Source: Erysipelotrichaceae bacterium
GTDB lineage: Bacteria; Bacillota_I; Bacilli_A; Erysipelotrichales; Erysipelotrichaceae
Assembly (NCBI GenBank): GCA_024684175.1
Contig: JAIKXJ010000069.1
Location: 1-12,738, forward strand
Direction: 5' to 3'
Length of the DNA stretch: 12,738 bases
Shown here: in pieces, positions 1 through 6,736 of the stretch
Layout of the letters: every line of letters starts with the position of its first letter
Numbering within the stretch: position 1 is the stretch's first letter
Notes under the pieces: generated by a model
The model's input: the letters and a program-made list of their open reading frames with translations, nothing else
Told to the model about the DNA's origin: nothing
The model's database searches: none
Position numbers and translations under genes: made by a program

Positions 1-90
1 AGAACACTTTGCGTAATCAGGCTTTTCGCTCCACTTTCCTTTCTTGAAATCTTCAACACATTTAAGTTTGAACTCCCAGTCATACTTCAT
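1..90 (-). CDS. Transposase OrfA-like N-terminus (partial, runs off left edge)
   Basis: Thirty codons are visible from the ATG at 88-90, reading MKYDWEFKLKCVEDFKKGKW and on to the window edge. Short, basic and aromatic starts of this kind (a 'KY.(Y/F)EFK' opening followed by a helix) are characteristic of the helix-turn-helix OrfA of IS3/IS150-type elements in Bacillota, where OrfA binds the terminal repeats and is fused to the DDE transposase OrfB by frameshifting. A G-rich Shine-Dalgarno (AGGGGGT) lies about 11 nt upstream, inside the terminal inverted repeat. The catalytic domain is outside the window, so family assignment rests on this N-terminus plus the repeat. It is clearly transposase-like, but the subgroup is uncertain. 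Confidence 0.55.
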   Translation of the reverse strand, partial: MKYDWEFKLKCVEDFKKGKWSEKPDYAKCS

Positions 91-136
91 AAAATAAAAT
101 ACCCCCTTTACTGGTTTGTCCAGTTTAGGGGGTACA
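1..136 (-). mobile_element. Left (5') end of an IS3-like insertion sequence, rest outside the window
   Basis: On the minus strand the element begins at 136 with TGTACCCCCTAAACTGGACA, which has the TG-start and the TGGAC core typical of IS3-family (IS150-group) terminal repeats. A transposase-like reading frame starts 46 nt inside this end. The end also contains its own imperfect inverted repeat: TACCCCCTTTACTGG at 100-114 against CCAGTTTAGGGGGTA at 120-134, 13 of 15 positions pairing, which could fold in RNA and damp read-through into the transposase. Only one end is visible, so target-site duplication and completeness cannot be judged. The boundary at 136 is my reading of the repeat, not a mapped junction. 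Confidence 0.6.
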
Positions 137-190
137 TATCAAAGCAGACCGCGGGAAACGCCGTTCACAATTCTTTATCCTAAGCCTGAT

Positions 191-961
191 CTATTCGACG
201 TAACGGCTCTTCAGTTCTTCTCTGTCCTCAAGAGAAAGTCCGTATTCTTTGCGGAAGTAAGTATCGAAGTCTCCGTAACGTTCCCTGATCGAATCCGTGA
301 CGATATCGAATGTCCTCTCCGCGACCCCGTCCTGTAATCTGATCAGCAACGCGATCTCCGGATGTTCCTTCGAACGGTCCGCCACCTTTTCCAGACTTTC
401 TTCCAGGATCTTCTTGCGGAAGGTATTGCTTAAAAGATAATCCCTGCGTATCTCTTCTTGCTTCACATCCAGGATCCCCAGCAGGATCATCGCCGCCACA
501 CCGGTGCGGTCCTTGCCGGTCGCACAATGGAAATACAGCGGTGTTTCCCCCTTGATGACCTCTTTGATCATGATCTTGAAGGCTTCGTTGCCGAAAGCGA
601 TGTTCTTATAATAGTCCGTGATCTTATCGAGCTGTTCCATCGCCTCGCCGCCGATCTTCGCCATCCCGGCCGGCGACCAGTCGATGTCTTCCGAACCCTT
701 GACGATAAGTCCGCTGTGTTCGATGGTCTTTGCACCTTTGACCGGCGGATCGGGCAGAGCGTCGATCTCCGACCTTGACCGGAGGTCCATGATGGTCTTC
801 ACATGCAGCTTTTCAAACTCCGCGAGCTCCTTTTCATTGAAATAGCCAAGTCCCGCGCCGCGGTAGAAGAAGCCCTTCCTCAGTTCGTGGCCGTCGACGG
901 TCTTTAATCCGCCGAGATCCCTGAAATTCAGTGCATCCGCAAATCGTTCATCGATCTTCAT
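191..961 (-). CDS. Atypical lipid / protein-tyrosine phosphatase (CX5R family)
   Basis: This 256-residue protein is a complete bacterial cysteine phosphatase of the Tyr_phosphatase_3 (MptpB/LipA/IphP-like) type. The P-loop is HCATGKDRTG at residues 145-154, with nucleophile C146 and phosphate-binding R152. It fits the HCxxGKDR(T/A)G signature known from atypical lipid phosphatases that act on phosphoinositides and phosphotyrosine. The family's N-terminal NFRDLGG (12-18) and DLRSRSE (59-65) are also present. No signal peptide or membrane segment is seen, so it should be cytoplasmic. The ATG at 959-961 has an AAGAGGAAAA ribosome-binding site 4-5 nt upstream. It is divergent from the metallophosphoesterase gene at 1053, with about 90 bp between them. 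The IS end lies 54 bp downstream of its stop. The physiological substrate (phosphotyrosine, phosphoserine or lipid phosphate) cannot be read from sequence. Confidence 0.88.
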   Translation of the reverse strand: MKIDERFADALNFRDLGGLKTVDGHELRKGFFYRGAGLGYFNEKELAEFEKLHVKTIMDLRSRSEIDALPDPPVKGAKTIEHSGLIVKGSEDIDWSPAGMAKIGGEAMEQLDKITDYYKNIAFGNEAFKIMIKEVIKGETPLYFHCATGKDRTGVAAMILLGILDVKQEEIRRDYLLSNTFRKKILEESLEKVADRSKEHPEIALLIRLQDGVAERTFDIVTDSIRERYGDFDTYFRKEYGLSLEDREELKSRYVE

Positions 962-1052
962 ATCATTTTCCTCTTATGACCCTATTTTATCAGGAAGCAG
1001 CACACGGGATTTCGTTTTTTCATGCTACCATGGTGATAGAAAGCAGGTGCTT

Positions 1053-2573
1053 ATGAACGACAAGATCAAGATCCTCATGACCTCCGATGTCCACGCCTAC
1101 GTCTATCCCTACAGCTACGCCAACGGGAAAACGATGGACCACGGCTTCGGCAAGGTCGCCCATACATTCCGCCGTCTGAAAGACGAAAATACCATCCTCA
1201 TCGACAACGGCGACAACCTCGAAGGTTCACCTCTGGCCTACTATCACTTCGAAAAACGAAGAGACCAGGCCAACCCCTTTGCCAAGATCATGAATGCCAT
1301 CGGCTACGATTTCTACAATCTGGGCAACCACGATTTCAATCACGGCGAAGAGGTCCTTCTCGATTTCGTCTCCTCCCTGCAGATGCCCTGTCTTTGTGCC
1401 AACATCCTCTATGACGGCAGACCCTTTTCCAAGCCTTACCACCTGAAAAAAGTTGCCGGCAAGACTCTGGCGATCTTCGGCGTCTGCACCCAGCACATCC
1501 CGAACTGGGAAAAACCGGAGAACATTGCCCACATGAGCTTCATCGATGCCTTCGACTGTGCCAAAGACATCTGCCGGCAGATCAAGGAAAAAGAAAACGC
1601 CGACTATGTGATCGGCGTCTACCACGGCGGTTTCGAGACCGATCCGGATACGCTGGAACCCAAAGGAGCACAAGGCGGAGAAAACAAAGGCTATCAGATG
1701 TGCATGGAGATCGACAACCTCGATGTCTTACTGTGCGGACACCAGCACATGGAGATGTGCGGTACCTGCAACGGCACGCTCTACATTCAAAACGCCCACA
1801 ACGGCTCGCAGATCTCTTATATCGAGATCGATACGAAGACTAACGAGATCGAAGCCAAGCTGGTCAACGTCGACTCCCAAGCCGATCAGGACATCTTAGA
1901 CATCATGAAAGACGAAGAACAGGATTGCCAGAATTGGCTCGACCAGCCTTTGGGCACGACGAACGTCGACCTGCTGATCAAAGACGAATTCGATGCCCGG
2001 CTCCACAAGTCGCAGGTCATCACCTTCCTCAACAACGTCTGCTTCGAAGCGACCGGTGCCGACATCAGCGCCAATGCCCTCTTCCTGTTCGCCAAAGGCT
2101 TTGAGAAAAACATCACGATGCGCGATCTGGTCGCGACCTACGTCTTCCCCAATACCCTGGTCGTCAAAAAGATCGACGGAAAGATCCTGAAAGAATACCT
2201 GGAACGCGATGCCCAATTCTGGGACATCAGAGACGGCAAGATCGTCGTCGAAGCCCACAACGACTTCCCGACTCCCCAGCATCACAACTATGACATGCTC
2301 GACGGGATCGAATATACGATCAAAGTCTCTGATCCGGTCGGGGAAAGGATCACCTCGCTGACCAGAAACGGCGTTCCGATCAAAGATGAGGATGAATTCA
2401 CACTGTGCATCAACAACTACCGGGCAGCCGGCGGCGGCGATTACGACATGATCAAAGACGCACCGGTCGTGCAAGAGATACAGCGCAACGTCGTGGAGAT
2501 CATCGCCGAATACATCGAACGGCATAAAGTCATCGACTTCGAACCGGTCAACAATATAAAAATCGAGATCTAG
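1053..2573 (+). CDS. UshA/CpdB-type metallophosphoesterase (5'-nucleotidase or 2',3'-cyclic phosphodiesterase family), no signal peptide
   Basis: The 506-residue product has the calcineurin-like metallophosphoesterase domain followed by the 5'-nucleotidase C-terminal domain. Metal ligands are visible in order: D12-x-H14, D54 in NGDN, GNHD at 91-94, H191 in YHGG, and GHQH at 229-232. The C-terminal domain (about 300-490) holds the substrate-stacking signature NNYRAAGGGDY at 454-464, which resembles CpdB/YfkN-type enzymes. Most relatives are exported, but here the metal motif starts at residue 8 with no signal peptide, so a cytoplasmic enzyme acting on internal nucleotides is inferred. I chose the ATG at 1053, with GCAGG ending 6 nt upstream, over the in-frame GTG at 1047, which would overlap that ribosome-binding site. 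It is the only plus-strand gene and converges on rho. Exact substrate is unknown. Confidence 0.9.
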   Translation: MNDKIKILMTSDVHAYVYPYSYANGKTMDHGFGKVAHTFRRLKDENTILIDNGDNLEGSPLAYYHFEKRRDQANPFAKIMNAIGYDFYNLGNHDFNHGEEVLLDFVSSLQMPCLCANILYDGRPFSKPYHLKKVAGKTLAIFGVCTQHIPNWEKPENIAHMSFIDAFDCAKDICRQIKEKENADYVIGVYHGGFETDPDTLEPKGAQGGENKGYQMCMEIDNLDVLLCGHQHMEMCGTCNGTLYIQNAHNGSQISYIEIDTKTNEIEAKLVNVDSQADQDILDIMKDEEQDCQNWLDQPLGTTNVDLLIKDEFDARLHKSQVITFLNNVCFEATGADISANALFLFAKGFEKNITMRDLVATYVFPNTLVVKKIDGKILKEYLERDAQFWDIRDGKIVVEAHNDFPTPQHHNYDMLDGIEYTIKVSDPVGERITSLTRNGVPIKDEDEFTLCINNYRAAGGGDYDMIKDAPVVQEIQRNVVEIIAEYIERHKVIDFEPVNNIKIEI

Positions 2574-2586
2574 ATCCCGATTTTTT
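2558..2586. terminator. Bidirectional intrinsic terminator between the phosphoesterase gene and rho
   Basis: AAAAATCGAGATC (2558-2570) pairs with GATCCCGATTTTT (2573-2585) at 12 of 13 positions, the only mismatch being A2566/C2577. The stem is flanked by T-runs on both strands, so it can stop transcription from either side. It overlaps the last codons and TAG stop of the plus-strand gene and the TAA stop of rho at 2585-2587, so the convergent genes share one compact terminator. The stem is A/T-rich at its base and the effective loop is tiny (CTAG). Confidence 0.75.
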
Positions 2587-3919
2587 ATAGTCCCTTTTTA
2601 TTGATCAGCTGAACGAGCTCTTCGTTGTCTCTGGTATGGATGAACAGCTCGATGAGCGAATCGATCGAATCCTCCCGATAGTAATTGAGAAGATCCTTTC
2701 GGATGATATTGACCGCCTGCAGTTCCTCCCTGCTTAAGAGAAGATCTTCTCTGCGGGTCGATGACTTGGCGACATCGATCGCCGGGAACAGTCTTCTTTC
2801 CTGCAGCTTCCGCGACAGGATGAGCTCCATGTTGCCCGTGCCCTTGAACTCCTCGTAGATCACGTCATCCATCTTGGAACCGGTATCCACCAGGGCAGTC
2901 GCCAGGATGGTCAGAGAACCTCTCTCCCTGGTCTTGCGGGCAGCCCCGAAAAACTTTTTCGGCATATACAAGGCATTGGGATCCAGACCGCCCGACAAGG
3001 TCTTGCCGGAAGAGGCTTCCGTCAGATTGTAGGCACGGGAAAGTCTGGTGATCGAATCCAGAAGGATGAAGACATCCTCTCCCGCTTCGACCAGACGCTT
3101 GGCATGTTCGATGGTCATCTCGGAGACGAACTTGTGCTTGGACGGCTGCTCGTCAAAGGTCGAATAGACGATCATGACGTTGTCGCCTTTCACCGTCTCC
3201 TTCATATCGGTAACTTCCTCCGGCCGCTCGTCGATCAGTAAGATGATCAGATGGGCTTTCGGCACGCTCCGCAGGATCGAGATGGCGATATCCTTCAGAA
3301 TGGTCGTCTTACCGGCTTTCGGCGGTGAAACGATCAGACCTCGCTGGCCTTTGCCGATCGGCGTGATCAGATCCATGACCCGCATCGACAGGGATTCCCC
3401 TCTTCGTTCCAGTTTCACCCGCTCATCGGGAAAGACCGGCGTCAGATCTTCAAACGTCACCCGGGAACGGATCATGTCGGTATCGAGATGATTGATCTTA
3501 TCGATGTAGATCAATGCCCCGTAACGTTCGCCCTCTCTGGGTTCTCTTTTCTTGCCGGTGATGTGATCACCGGTCCGCAGACGGAACTTTTTGATGAAGG
3601 TCGGCGATACGAAGATGTTGTCATCCCCGGTCTCGAAATTCTCGCCGCGTATGAAACCGTAGCCGTCTTCCATGACCGTCAGGATCCCGGCAAAAGGCTT
3701 GGAAGGATCCTTCTTCTTTTCGAAAAGACGGACCTCACTCTCTTTTCCTTCATCCTTGAGTTCAACGGCTCTGACCGCCTCCGTTTCTCTGACTTCTTCT
3801 TTTTCTTCCAGCAAAGCGATGATCTGTTCCTTCTTGAGACCGTTGGTCTTGAGATCTCTTTCTTTCGCCAGAAGCTTCAGTTCCGCTAACTTGAGCTTTT
3901 CCAGTTCTTCTTTTTTCAT
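2585..3919 (-). CDS. rho: Transcription termination factor Rho
   Basis: The 444-residue product is a full-length hexameric RNA helicase that terminates transcription and limits antisense RNA. Visible parts: a Rho_N helical domain (about 3-40), a Lys/Glu-rich linker (40-72), a cold-shock-like primary RNA-binding domain (about 75-145, with DGYGFIR and NIFVSP), Walker A PPKAGKTT (199-206), Walker B ILLID plus ERPEEVTDM (226-239), the Q-loop ([14 protein letters not shown], about 308-321) and the R-loop/C-terminal motif [20 protein letters not shown]. Its length suits Bacillota, with no large insertion. I place the start at the ATG 3917-3919, which overlaps the upstream TGA by one base (TGATG). 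The preceding GTG at 3920-3922 is an alternative one codon longer. A weak purine stretch upstream suggests translation coupled to the 126-residue gene. Confidence 0.97.
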   Translation of the reverse strand: MKKEELEKLKLAELKLLAKERDLKTNGLKKEQIIALLEEKEEVRETEAVRAVELKDEGKESEVRLFEKKKDPSKPFAGILTVMEDGYGFIRGENFETGDDNIFVSPTFIKKFRLRTGDHITGKKREPREGERYGALIYIDKINHLDTDMIRSRVTFEDLTPVFPDERVKLERRGESLSMRVMDLITPIGKGQRGLIVSPPKAGKTTILKDIAISILRSVPKAHLIILLIDERPEEVTDMKETVKGDNVMIVYSTFDEQPSKHKFVSEMTIEHAKRLVEAGEDVFILLDSITRLSRAYNLTEASSGKTLSGGLDPNALYMPKKFFGAARKTRERGSLTILATALVDTGSKMDDVIYEEFKGTGNMELILSRKLQERRLFPAIDVAKSSTRREDLLLSREELQAVNIIRKDLLNYYREDSIDSLIELFIHTRDNEELVQLINKKGL

Positions 3920-4299
3920 CACTCGCCCGCTGCGAAATATCCTGCCTTTTCGATGCAGAGCTTCATTGCCTCGATCAGTTTTCCGTATCCGTAAGGCTCA
4001 TAGGATTCTTCGCCCTTCGAGACGTATTCCTTGTCCTCAAGATGCAGCTTGACCTTCCACTTGATCCCGTCTTCGATCTTCGAAAGCGTCGGTTCATAAG
4101 ATGCCTCCCAGGAAGGGATCTTCGCTTCGCCGATGTACTTGTTGAAAAGCTCACATTCATCTTTGGAAAGCTCTCCGGCCTTTGCCGGCAGTTCCTCGAT
4201 CGTCGATTCCAGATCGTAGCTCAAAGAAGTCTCGTCGAATTCACAGATGAAAAGGCAGCGTCCGTCCAGACAGTCAAAATGATATTCCAATCGGTTCAT
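3919..4299 (-). CDS. Uncharacterised 126-residue protein, first gene of the rho operon
   Basis: I do not recognise this gene. It encodes a soluble, acidic protein of about 14 kDa with no signal peptide or membrane segment. Three cysteines lie in the first 20 residues or so (C10, C15, C19), spaced in a beta-rich start (YHFDCLDGRCLFICEFDE). The second half alternates strand-like and aromatic stretches (W-x-A-x-Y, DGIKWKVKLHL) and ends in a helix. It starts at the ATG 4297-4299 with a strong AAGGAGA site 5 nt upstream. Its TGA overlaps the rho start, so the two are almost certainly cotranscribed and translationally coupled. That context hints at a link to rho expression or RNA metabolism, but nothing in the protein shows a function. 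Confidence 0.8.
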   Translation of the reverse strand: MNRLEYHFDCLDGRCLFICEFDETSLSYDLESTIEELPAKAGELSKDECELFNKYIGEAKIPSWEASYEPTLSKIEDGIKWKVKLHLEDKEYVSKGEESYEPYGYGKLIEAMKLCIEKAGYFAAGE

Positions 4300-4354
4300 A
4301 AGATTCTCCTTGTTTCGGGGGTCGTAAAAGCGTAAAAAGTCAGGAATAAATACC

Positions 4355-4384
4355 CTTATATTTAAGCACGATTTTTTCTTTCAA
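4355..4384 (-). promoter_or_regulatory. Predicted sigma-A promoter for the 126-residue gene and rho
   Basis: On the minus strand TTGAAA (4379-4384) is followed after 18 nt by TATAAG (4355-4360), five of six consensus bases in the -10. Transcription would begin near 4348 and give a leader of about 50 nt before the ATG at 4299. No terminator hairpin is seen between the yolD stop at 4398 and this promoter, so read-through from the upstream cassette is also possible. Confidence 0.5.
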
Positions 4385-4397
4385 ACAATATGGCAGA

Positions 4398-4835
4398 TCA
4401 CAGATCCAGACCGTCGAACAGTGCCGATCTTACGGCGATGATGTAGTCCAGATCATAGCGCTTCTTATCGGCTGAGATCAGTGCCCGTTCGTTCATGTCG
4501 ATGCGTTTCACAACGATCTTTTCTTCCTTGTAGGAACCGCCTTCCTTGTACAGATCCGGAACGAAATAGGTCAGGACGACTTCCGGCCGTTCATCAATGT
4601 GCTCGCGCAGTAAGGCAAATTTCATGTCCAGCGCCCGCATCTCGCTTTCGCCCAAGAGGATCTCGTCTTCCGTCGTCCGGCCGGTCTCTTCGATCGCTTC
4701 ATCGTAACCGGTCAGCGCATCGAAAGGCGCAAACTGTGCCGCCCGGTCATAGTTGGACATGTGTTTCCGGCCTTTGGAGACGAAGCGGGGCAGCGAGATG
4801 ATGTCGTCATATCTGCGAGGATCTTTTTCACTCAT
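4398..4835 (-). CDS. YolD-like protein, partner of the Y-family polymerase
   Basis: The 145-residue product matches the YolD-like family: an early conserved stretch HMSNYDRAAQFAPFDALTGY (residues about 25-44), a charged helical middle, and a C-terminal segment in which a hydrophobic strand precedes DYIIAV. In Bacillota these small proteins sit next to UvrX/ImuB-type translesion polymerases and are thought to assist them, though the biochemistry is poorly defined. The ATG at 4833-4835 overlaps the polymerase stop (ATGA). Its Shine-Dalgarno GGAGG is supplied by the codons for the conserved Gly-Gly of the polymerase C-terminus, 9 nt upstream. It is longer than the roughly 110 residues common in the family. 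Function is inferred mainly from family and context. Confidence 0.85.
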   Translation of the reverse strand: MSEKDPRRYDDIISLPRFVSKGRKHMSNYDRAAQFAPFDALTGYDEAIEETGRTTEDEILLGESEMRALDMKFALLREHIDERPEVVLTYFVPDLYKEGGSYKEEKIVVKRIDMNERALISADKKRYDLDYIIAVRSALFDGLDL

Positions 4836-6325
4836 TCCCTGTGACCTCCGATCTGTTCGTTGCGCTGCTTGCCGGTCGCGCCTTCTTCAAAGTTGGTTCC
4901 CTTCAATATCGCATTCTTGCCGAAACGCTGTTTGATGTTCAAGATCGCTTTGGCAAGATCTTCTTCTTTCTTTTCCTGTTCCTTCTGTTTCTCCAGCCGC
5001 TTTTCCGTCGCCTCCGGATCGGCAAACAGCGAGAACTGTTCCACCTGCGGCTTGTCCTTGACCCTGGCCTTAGGCAGGACCCGGGTCGCCGTCACATTGA
5101 TCCGCCGGATCAGCAAAGACTTGTCGACCGTTTCCCGATAGATCGCCATGAACGCTTCCATGATGAGCGAAACGGAAGACGTGTAGTTCTTCAGCTGAAC
5201 GGAACCGACCGCCGGCCGGGCCGTCTTACGGCCGTAATAGTCGGAAACGATCTTGCCTTCATAATGTGACAGATCGCTCGCCGCATCATAGCTGATATAC
5301 AGATTCACGCTGTCCGTCACCAGCCCCTTATCCACCAGATCCAGGCAGAGACTGTCGACCATCTCCTTGCATACGACTTTGGCTTTTTCATAGGTATACG
5401 GTTCCATCAGGACCTGGCCGGCACCGAGGGAATGGGCGGAAGGCACATAAGACTTGATGTCCTTCATCGTGCAAGGTTCATAGCCCCAGGCATGATCGAT
5501 CAGAAGCTCGGCATTGATGCCGAACTCATCATACAAAGTCCCGTCAGCCCGCAAAGAAAAACGGGCGACATCTCCCATGGTGTGGATATTGTATTTGGCC
5601 AGACGGCGCATATAACCCTTTCCGATCCGCCAGAAATCACTCAGCGGTTCATGGGTCCACAGTTCCTTCCGGTAAGACATCTCATCCAGCTCGGCGATCC
5701 GCACGCCGTCCTTGTCGGCCTTCTTGTGCTTGGCGACGATGTCCATGGCGACTTTCGCCAGATACAGATTGGTGCCGATGCCGGCCGTTGCGGTGATGCC
5801 CGTGGAGACCATGACATCTTCGATCATCTTCATCGCAAACTGATGCGCATTCGTCTTATAGGTATTGAGATAATCGGTCGCATCGATGAAGACCTCATCG
5901 ATCGAATAGATGTGGATATCTTCCTTGGCGACATATTTCAGATAGATGTCGTAGATCTTCGTGGAATATTCGATATATAAAGCCATGCGCGGCATCGCGA
6001 TGACAAAATCCAGTTCCAAGGAAGGATCATTGCTTAGCTTATCCAACATTGCCGACTTCCCCCTGAACTGATGCCCGGGTGCCTTCATCCTTCTTTCCTC
6101 ATTGATCTTTCTGACCATCTGTTCCACTTCGAAAAGACGGGGACGGCCGGGGATCCCGAAGGACTTCAGCGCCGGGGAGACCGCCAGACAGATCGTCTTG
6201 CTGGTACGGGAAGAATCCGCCACGACCAGGTTGGTGTTCAAAGGATCATAGCCTTTTTCCGCACACTCCACGGAAGCATAGAAGGATTTTAAGTCGATCG
6301 CAATGTAAGTGCGCTGCTTTTCCAT
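4832..6325 (-). CDS. Y-family translesion DNA polymerase (UvrX/DinB/UmuC-like)
   Basis: The 497-residue protein is a complete error-prone polymerase. The palm motif YIAIDLKSFYASVE (7-20) gives catalytic D11, and SIDEVFID (141-148) gives D143/E144. Fingers, thumb and little-finger domains follow to about residue 420. The C-terminal tail contains QFSLF (430-434), a good match to the beta-clamp binding motif (QLxLF type) that tethers such enzymes to the replisome, then a Lys/Glu coiled stretch and the family's KNAILKG...RNEQIGGHRE end. It resembles the UvrX/YqjW branch rather than canonical DinB, which is usually shorter. The ATG 6323-6325 has AAGGA three bases upstream. The gene overlaps yolD by 4 nt. 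No Gram-positive LexA box (CGAACN4GTTCG) is evident upstream, so SOS control is not shown. Confidence 0.93.
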   Translation of the reverse strand: MEKQRTYIAIDLKSFYASVECAEKGYDPLNTNLVVADSSRTSKTICLAVSPALKSFGIPGRPRLFEVEQMVRKINEERRMKAPGHQFRGKSAMLDKLSNDPSLELDFVIAMPRMALYIEYSTKIYDIYLKYVAKEDIHIYSIDEVFIDATDYLNTYKTNAHQFAMKMIEDVMVSTGITATAGIGTNLYLAKVAMDIVAKHKKADKDGVRIAELDEMSYRKELWTHEPLSDFWRIGKGYMRRLAKYNIHTMGDVARFSLRADGTLYDEFGINAELLIDHAWGYEPCTMKDIKSYVPSAHSLGAGQVLMEPYTYEKAKVVCKEMVDSLCLDLVDKGLVTDSVNLYISYDAASDLSHYEGKIVSDYYGRKTARPAVGSVQLKNYTSSVSLIMEAFMAIYRETVDKSLLIRRINVTATRVLPKARVKDKPQVEQFSLFADPEATEKRLEKQKEQEKKEEDLAKAILNIKQRFGKNAILKGTNFEEGATGKQRNEQIGGHRE

Positions 6326-6356
6326 ACATCCTTATTTTACCTTATTCTCTTCCTTT

Positions 6357-6384
6357 ATTTAAATTCAACTGACCTCTCTGTTAA
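6357..6384 (-). promoter_or_regulatory. Possible promoter for the polymerase-yolD cassette
   Basis: Minus-strand TTAACA (6379-6384, five of six consensus bases) is separated by 16 nt from TTAAAT (6357-6362). It lies just beyond the terminator of the upstream 66-residue gene and about 30 bp before the polymerase start, which is where a promoter is needed. The -10 match is only moderate and the surroundings are A/T-rich, so this is tentative. Confidence 0.35.
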
Positions 6385-6386
6385 AT

Positions 6387-6424
6387 AAAAAAGATCCCGC
6401 GGTCGATGCCGACGGGATCTTTTT
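6387..6424 (-). terminator. Strong intrinsic terminator after the 66-residue gene
   Basis: AAAAGATCCCG (6389-6399) pairs perfectly with CGGGATCTTTT (6413-6423), and the base can extend by one A-T pair on the outside. The apical CGGT/GCCG (6400-6403 and 6408-6411) adds four pairs including one wobble, with A6412 bulged. On the minus strand the stem is followed by a T-run (TTTTTTATTTAA). It begins 5 nt after the stop codon at 6429-6431 and separates the magnesium-related operon side from the polymerase cassette. The plus-strand side also ends in TTTTT, so it may act in both directions. Confidence 0.85.
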
Positions 6425-6428
6425 GTCT

Positions 6429-6629
6429 CTATTGATCTTTCTGCTGTTTCTGTTCATCCATCACGTTGATCCTCTTGATGATGTAGGAGATGTTGGATTC
6501 ACAGATGCTGTTGAACATCTGTACGTATTTTTCTGCCTGGACCCGGTCAGAGAACTCCCGGTCTTCTTCTTCCAGCTTTCCTCCGTAAGGAGTATAGGTC
6601 ACACGGACGACGATATATTTATGTTCCAT
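6429..6629 (-). CDS. Uncharacterised 66-residue protein
   Basis: I do not recognise this small gene. The product is soluble and charged (MEHKYIVVRVTYTPYGGK start), with a predicted strand, a Glu-rich turn, a helix (residues about 28-45) and another strand (ISYIIKRINV), then a Gln/Lys tail. There is no membrane segment. Support for it being real: an ATG at 6627-6629 with AGGGG two bases upstream and a strong terminator immediately after its stop. It lies 107 bp after the MgtE-like gene on the same strand and may be the last gene of that operon or have its own promoter. A TATAAT lies at 6637-6642 but no -35 partner is visible. Confidence 0.65.
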   Translation of the reverse strand: MEHKYIVVRVTYTPYGGKLEEEDREFSDRVQAEKYVQMFNSICESNISYIIKRINVMDEQKQQKDQ

Positions 6630-6736
6630 AACCCCTATTATAACCCCAAGTCCGTCTTACGGCTTTCCTGTTTTTGAAGCACACAGCTTTGTTTTCTTTC
6701 ATCAGTGCTGCGGATGTTTCTGTCGGTCCGATGACA

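Noticed and set aside
962..1052. Promoters for the divergent phosphatase genes
   Set aside because: A TAAAAT-like -10 exists for the minus-strand gene and TACCAT for the plus-strand gene, but neither has a convincing -35, so I do not list them. ACCATGGT at about 1027-1034 is only a short palindrome.
6637..6642. Perfect TATAAT 7 nt before the 66-residue gene, suggesting a leaderless promoter
   Set aside because: No -35-like hexamer or extended -10 at suitable spacing, and a Shine-Dalgarno occupies the gap, so it may be coincidental.
6640..6736. Terminator after the MgtE-like gene (CCGT/ACGG hairpin at about 6652-6662)
   Set aside because: Only four firm pairs and no T-run in the direction of transcription.
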